A stretch of 42,849 nt of DNA from Leptolyngbya sp. FACHB-36 (GTDB lineage: Bacteria > Cyanobacteriota > Cyanobacteriia > Leptolyngbyales > Leptolyngbyaceae). Below, piece after piece: positions 40,045 to 42,849 of the stretch. The stretch spans positions 1 through 42,849 of the forward strand of contig NZ_JACJPG010000459.1 in assembly GCF_014695955.1 (NCBI RefSeq). The letters are read 5' to 3'. How positions within the stretch are numbered: the stretch's first letter is position 1; every line of letters begins with the position of its first letter. A program made the position numbers and the translations under genes. The notes beneath the pieces were generated by a model. The model was not told where the DNA came from. It did not search any database and was given only the letters and a program-made list of their open reading frames with translations.

Positions 40045-41349
40045 ATGTCATCTGATTTACTGACCTCGGTGCAAACCCTATTGCAGCAAGCAGCCTCGCT
40101 GCTGCTGTACCAGTCGGTTCTGGCAGACGAGCGGGGACAGTCGTTCTTAAATCTGCTGCGGACGATTCGCTACGCTAAAGAGAACCCGACGCAAGACGCC
40201 GAGTGTCTATATGCCTATGGGCAATGGTTTCAGGCAATGGCAGCAGGAAACCAGACGTGGCACGACTATGTAGTAACGCAGATTCTCCGAGACGAGAATG
40301 TCTTTTCGCGGCAGGTGCAAGTAGCGGATCTCGATCGCCTCTCACCTGCAATCGTGGCAGCGGCTCAGCATGATCTCCACACTCTGCAATGCATCGCCGC
40401 CTGTACAGGAGAGGATCTGAGCCAGTGGGTGCAAGCCGTGGGCACAATCACACCGGTCGTTTGGACTGCACCCGCCACAGAGCGATCGTGCTTGACAGAC
40501 ATTGATGATTGGGCAACGGGTCTGGAGGCTTTGACGGCGCACTATCGCCGGACTGGAACGGGGCTATTGGCTGAGTATCGGGCACTGCGCTGGCAGGCGG
40601 GGCAACTGGTGGGAATTGCCCATCCCGATCCGGTAATGGTGGAGAGCTTGGTGGGCTACGAGGCGCAGAAGGAGACACTGCTAAAAAATACTGAGTTTTT
40701 GCTTAACGGCTATACAGCGCTGCATGTGCTGCTGTACGGTAGTCGCGGGTCGGGTAAGTCATCGCTGGTAAAAGGCTTGCTGCATGAGTTTGTCGATCGT
40801 CCCCTGCGTTTAATTGAAGTCAGCAAATCGGAGTTGAGGGAGCTACCCACAATCGTCGATCGACTGCGCGATCTGCCGCAAAAGTTTATTTTGTTTGTGG
40901 ACGATCTGTCGTTTGAGGAAGACGAGGACGCCTATAAAGCGTTGAAGGTTGTACTGGAAGGCAATCTCACGGCTCGCCCGCAGAATGTTGTCATCTACGC
41001 CACGTCTAACCGTCGCCATTTGATCCGGGAGTTCTTTGGCGATCGTCCCCGACCCAGAGATGGCGATGAGGTTCACGCGTGGGATACGGTGCAGGAAAAG
41101 CTGTCGTTTAGCGATCGCTTCGGCTTGACGCTGACGTTTGAGCCTGCGGACCAAAAAACCTATTTGGCGATCGTGCATCATCTGGCTGCCCAAGCCGGAT
41201 TGTCGCTGGATTCCGATGAGCTAACCCAGCAGGCGCTTCAGTGGGCAACGCGGCACAACGGTCGATCGGGGCGATCGGCTCGGCAGTTTGTAGATTTTCT
41301 CAGTGCAGAATTGGCAGTAGGCAAGGAAAGTAGAAGTTCAAAATTTTGA
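40045..41349 (+). CDS. DUF815-family AAA ATPase
   Basis: A 434-residue ATP-binding protein. The N-terminal 190 residues are helical. The DUF815 ATPase part starts at about 195 (VESLVGYEAQKETLLKNTEFLL) with Walker A GSRGSGKSS (232-240), Walker B FILFVDDLSFEEDED, the sensor-like VVIYATSNRRHLI and a late FSDRFGLTLTFEP. The family resembles DnaA/DnaC-like loaders; its role is unknown. The last coding bases and stop form half of a perfect palindrome that probably terminates transcription. It converges on the outer-membrane-like gene, 16 bases away. Confidence 0.92.
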   Translation: MSSDLLTSVQTLLQQAASLLLYQSVLADERGQSFLNLLRTIRYAKENPTQDAECLYAYGQWFQAMAAGNQTWHDYVVTQILRDENVFSRQVQVADLDRLSPAIVAAAQHDLHTLQCIAACTGEDLSQWVQAVGTITPVVWTAPATERSCLTDIDDWATGLEALTAHYRRTGTGLLAEYRALRWQAGQLVGIAHPDPVMVESLVGYEAQKETLLKNTEFLLNGYTALHVLLYGSRGSGKSSLVKGLLHEFVDRPLRLIEVSKSELRELPTIVDRLRDLPQKFILFVDDLSFEEDEDAYKALKVVLEGNLTARPQNVVIYATSNRRHLIREFFGDRPRPRDGDEVHAWDTVQEKLSFSDRFGLTLTFEPADQKTYLAIVHHLAAQAGLSLDSDELTQQALQWATRHNGRSGRSARQFVDFLSAELAVGKESRSSKF

Positions 41350-41360
41350 ACTTCTACTTT
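41327..41360. terminator. Bidirectional terminator overlapping the DUF815 stop codon
   Basis: AAAGTAGAAGTTCAAAA followed immediately by its exact complement TTTTGAACTTCTACTTT: 17-bp arms, T-rich on one strand and A-rich on the other. The stop codon TGA (41347-41349) lies in the second arm. The two flanking genes converge on it. Confidence 0.85.
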
Positions 41361-41365
41361 TGAAC

Positions 41366-41959
41366 TTAAAACCGATATCCGGCTCCAAACTGAAACCGCA
41401 ATGAAGACGCGTTGCCACTGCGGTCCTGATTCAGGTTCAACTTCGTGTCGCCATAGATTACTAAATTTTTACCAGCAGATGCCTCAATGCCCGTCGTCAG
41501 CACCATGCCGCTCTGAGTTCCCAAAGGCGTTACGGTGCCTGGACGAACGATCGCGTATCCCGCTCCAGCGTAAAGATTGGTGCCGCTGCCAACCGGGAGA
41601 TCGTAGGAGAGGATGGGCAGCACAGCACTGCGTTCGGAATGGACAAAGACGGTGCCCCGTACCGAAATCGGACTATTGGGCACATCATAGCGTCCCTGAA
41701 ACTGGCTTCCTGCCGTTGACTGGCTAGACTGACTGTTAAAGGCTGCTCCGTTCATTTGTCGCAGGGCAGCATCGACAATCCAGTCTTGCGGCTCGATCGA
41801 CTTCAGCAGATTGGGCAACTCGTCTTGCAGAGCGCTGCCATCTACTGCAACGCCAACGTAGCTGCCCTCCAATCCAGACTGCGCCAAGGCGGATTGCGTC
41901 AACAGTACCGCTCCAAGCGCACCCAATCCTAGCCAGAGTCTCATAAACGTGCTGTACAT
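41366..41959 (-). CDS. Exported beta-barrel-like protein
   Basis: A 197-residue protein with a signal peptide (MRLWLGLGALGAVLLTQSALAQS) and alternating-residue beta strands, ending in SSLRFQFGAGYRF. The terminal Phe and the strand pattern (GTNLYAGAGYAIV; KNLVIYGDTKLNLNQ) suggest an outer-membrane barrel of about eight strands or a lipocalin-like barrel. I recognise no named family. The start is ATG 41959 or, with a neater signal peptide, ATG 41944. Confidence 0.8.
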   Translation of the reverse strand: MYSTFMRLWLGLGALGAVLLTQSALAQSGLEGSYVGVAVDGSALQDELPNLLKSIEPQDWIVDAALRQMNGAAFNSQSSQSTAGSQFQGRYDVPNSPISVRGTVFVHSERSAVLPILSYDLPVGSGTNLYAGAGYAIVRPGTVTPLGTQSGMVLTTGIEASAGKNLVIYGDTKLNLNQDRSGNASSLRFQFGAGYRF

Positions 41960-42168
41960 AATCTGGTCCGTTCCTGATTACGCACGTTGAGCGATCACGT
42001 CCGGAAAGGTTCATCGATCGAACTCACTGAGCGGTCCTTAATAGTCTCTTTACCTTCATTCTTAGGGATGAGCGGTACTTTGACAGAAGTATTTAATCGA
42101 GTGTCGCGATCGATCTGATTCAGACCTGCACTCGATAGCGTTTACTGTAACGTTTAGGAGACGAGACA

Positions 42169-42531
42169 ATGGGTTGGCTACAACGATTATTCGGTATGGG
42201 AAAGCCACAAGGTGCTCAAGTGAACCCAGCACCCGCACCTGCTCCAGAGCAAGCGGCAACGGGAGAAACGAGCGAAGACGCCATTTCGCCTGAGCGCATT
42301 GGCTTAAACGGCGAGTATGACCAGAGCGGACTGGCAAAGCGGGTCGCGCTGGCCTTCGACGAAGATCCGCAGCTAGACGACATAGACACGCTATACGTTG
42401 CGCAAACGGGAACAACAGTGGTTCTTAAGGGCAAAGTCCCCAGTCAGGATATTTTAAGCCGCATGGTTGAGGTTGCTAAAGGCGTCAACGGTGCCCAATC
42501 TGTCGAGACCGATCAAGTCACGATCGGCTAA
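42169..42531 (+). CDS. BON-domain protein
   Basis: A 120-residue protein: a short amphipathic start (MGWLQRLFGMG), a Pro/Ala/Glu-rich linker, then a BON domain (about 50-118: DQSGLAKRVALAFDEDPQLDD, VVLKGKVPSQDILSRMVEVAKGVNGAQSVETDQVTI), a fold often bound to membranes or phospholipids. There is no signal peptide, so it is probably cytoplasmic. TAGGAG lies 10 bases before the ATG, a good ribosome binding site. A stem-loop follows the gene. Confidence 0.92.
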   Translation: MGWLQRLFGMGKPQGAQVNPAPAPAPEQAATGETSEDAISPERIGLNGEYDQSGLAKRVALAFDEDPQLDDIDTLYVAQTGTTVVLKGKVPSQDILSRMVEVAKGVNGAQSVETDQVTIG

Positions 42532-42607
42532 TCAGCGTCGATCGTCGCTCTAAGCGAACAGCAGTTAGGATTTGTGGTTTAATCCTGTACCAATCAGACA
42601 GGTGGTT

Positions 42608-42640
42608 CTGCTCAACCCTCAACTGCGGAGGATTGAGCAG
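42608..42640 (+). terminator. Stem-loop after the BON gene
   Basis: CTGCTCAACCCTC (42608-42620), loop AACTGCG, GAGGATTGAGCAG (42628-42640), with 12 of 13 pairs. There is no T run, so termination is probable but not certain. Confidence 0.65.
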
Positions 42641-42653
42641 AGCCGAAATTCGG

Positions 42654-42684
42654 ATTCCAAATTCCGAATTCCAAATTCCGAATT
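42654..42684. repeat. Two direct 14-bp repeats resembling the miniature-element end
   Basis: ATTCCAAATTCCGA occurs twice in tandem (42654-42667, 42668-42681), followed by ATTAGTACTAG. The string resembles the right end of the miniature elements (ATTCCGAATTCCGAATTGGTATTA) with several changes. No left end is present. It may be a decayed end or simple sequence. Confidence 0.45.
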
Positions 42685-42712
42685 AGTACTAGTCCTTTTT
42701 TTGGATTGCTCA

Positions 42713-42849
42713 ATGCCGTTTGTCTACTCTCGCACAGTGCGCTTTAGCGATACTGACGCGGCTGGCGTTGTGTATTTCGCATCGGCGCTGTCGATCTGCC
42801 ACGAAGCCTACGAGGCGTCCTTGGCGGCAGTCGGAGTCGATCTGCGATC
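42713..42849 (+). CDS. Hot-dog fold acyl-CoA thioesterase, N-terminal part (DHNA-CoA type)
   Basis: The first 45 residues of a 4-hydroxybenzoyl-CoA thioesterase-like protein: [22 protein letters not shown] carries the catalytic Asp of the [10 protein letters not shown] motif, and [10 protein letters not shown] follows. In cyanobacteria this subfamily hydrolyses 1,4-dihydroxy-2-naphthoyl-CoA in phylloquinone synthesis, which makes that the likely role. The gene continues beyond the window. Confidence 0.9.
   Translation, partial: MPFVYSRTVRFSDTDAAGVVYFASALSICHEAYEASLAAVGVDLR

Noticed and set aside
1-42849. CRISPR arrays, prophage or complete insertion sequences
   Set aside because: No regularly spaced direct repeats of CRISPR size, no transposase, integrase or phage structural genes were found; the only mobile-looking DNA is the miniature element family.

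Overview
The window is chromosomal DNA from a cyanobacterium. Evidence: the palindrome GCGATCGC (HIP1) and its core CGATCG recur throughout coding and intergenic DNA, and many genes are cyanobacterial signatures: a CcsA/Ycf5-type cytochrome c assembly protein, a PilT-type pilus ATPase, a KaiB-domain protein, CofH for the deazaflavin FO, DUF4079, DUF3352, a 'nitrate reductase associated' protein, a single-RRM RNA-binding protein, and the start of a hot-dog thioesterase of the DHNA-CoA type. GC content looks moderate, with a few AT-richer genes. I cannot assign a genus. Nothing shows a prophage, a plasmid, a CRISPR array or an intact transposase.

Layout. 1-2486 (+): purine-ring degradation (unidentified 3' gene end, HIU hydrolase, 8-oxoguanine deaminase, OHCU decarboxylase). 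2500-2670: inverted repeats and a mobile-looking miniature element. 2693-7800 (-): HtrA-type protease, alpha/beta hydrolase, an orphan HEXXH protein, then CobW metal chaperone / [2Fe-2S] protein / D-aminoacyl-tRNA deacylase. 8015-9466 (+): cysS. 9497-11943 (-): response regulator and CHASE3-GAF histidine kinase. 12542-16065 (+): small conserved protein, RRM protein, ispG and a C-terminal processing protease. 16155-16472 (-): small hypothetical. 16634-20116 (+): PilT, KaiB-domain protein, CofH. 20429-24351 (+): DUF3352, a hypothetical, ccsA and an HNH protein. 24384-33536 (-): a cell-envelope and polysaccharide region (GT2-GtrA, secreted repeat protein, RfbD, GT2, multipass membrane protein, tandem GT2) interrupted at 27337-27831 by two miniature elements and the broken end of an aldo/keto reductase. 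33706-38246 (-): AAA ATPase, tRNA-Ser(CGA), ComEC, DUF4079. 38528-42849 (mostly +): PsiE, nitrate-reductase-associated protein, DUF815 ATPase, an outer-membrane-like protein (-), a BON protein, and the start of a thioesterase.

How genes work together. The first cluster can turn 8-oxoguanine into urate and finish urate breakdown to allantoin, provided a urate oxidase exists elsewhere. CobW, the thioredoxin-like ferredoxin and Dtd form a likely operon. The response regulator precedes the kinase in transcription order. Genes 33536 to 28947 look like one surface-polysaccharide operon. I found no unmistakable new defence or mobile system. The observations most worth following are the three-copy miniature element and the gene it truncates, the two-domain KaiB protein, the 8-oxoguanine-centred purine cluster, a ComEC whose metallo-beta-lactamase domain has lost its metal ligands, and a 32-residue membrane microprotein candidate.
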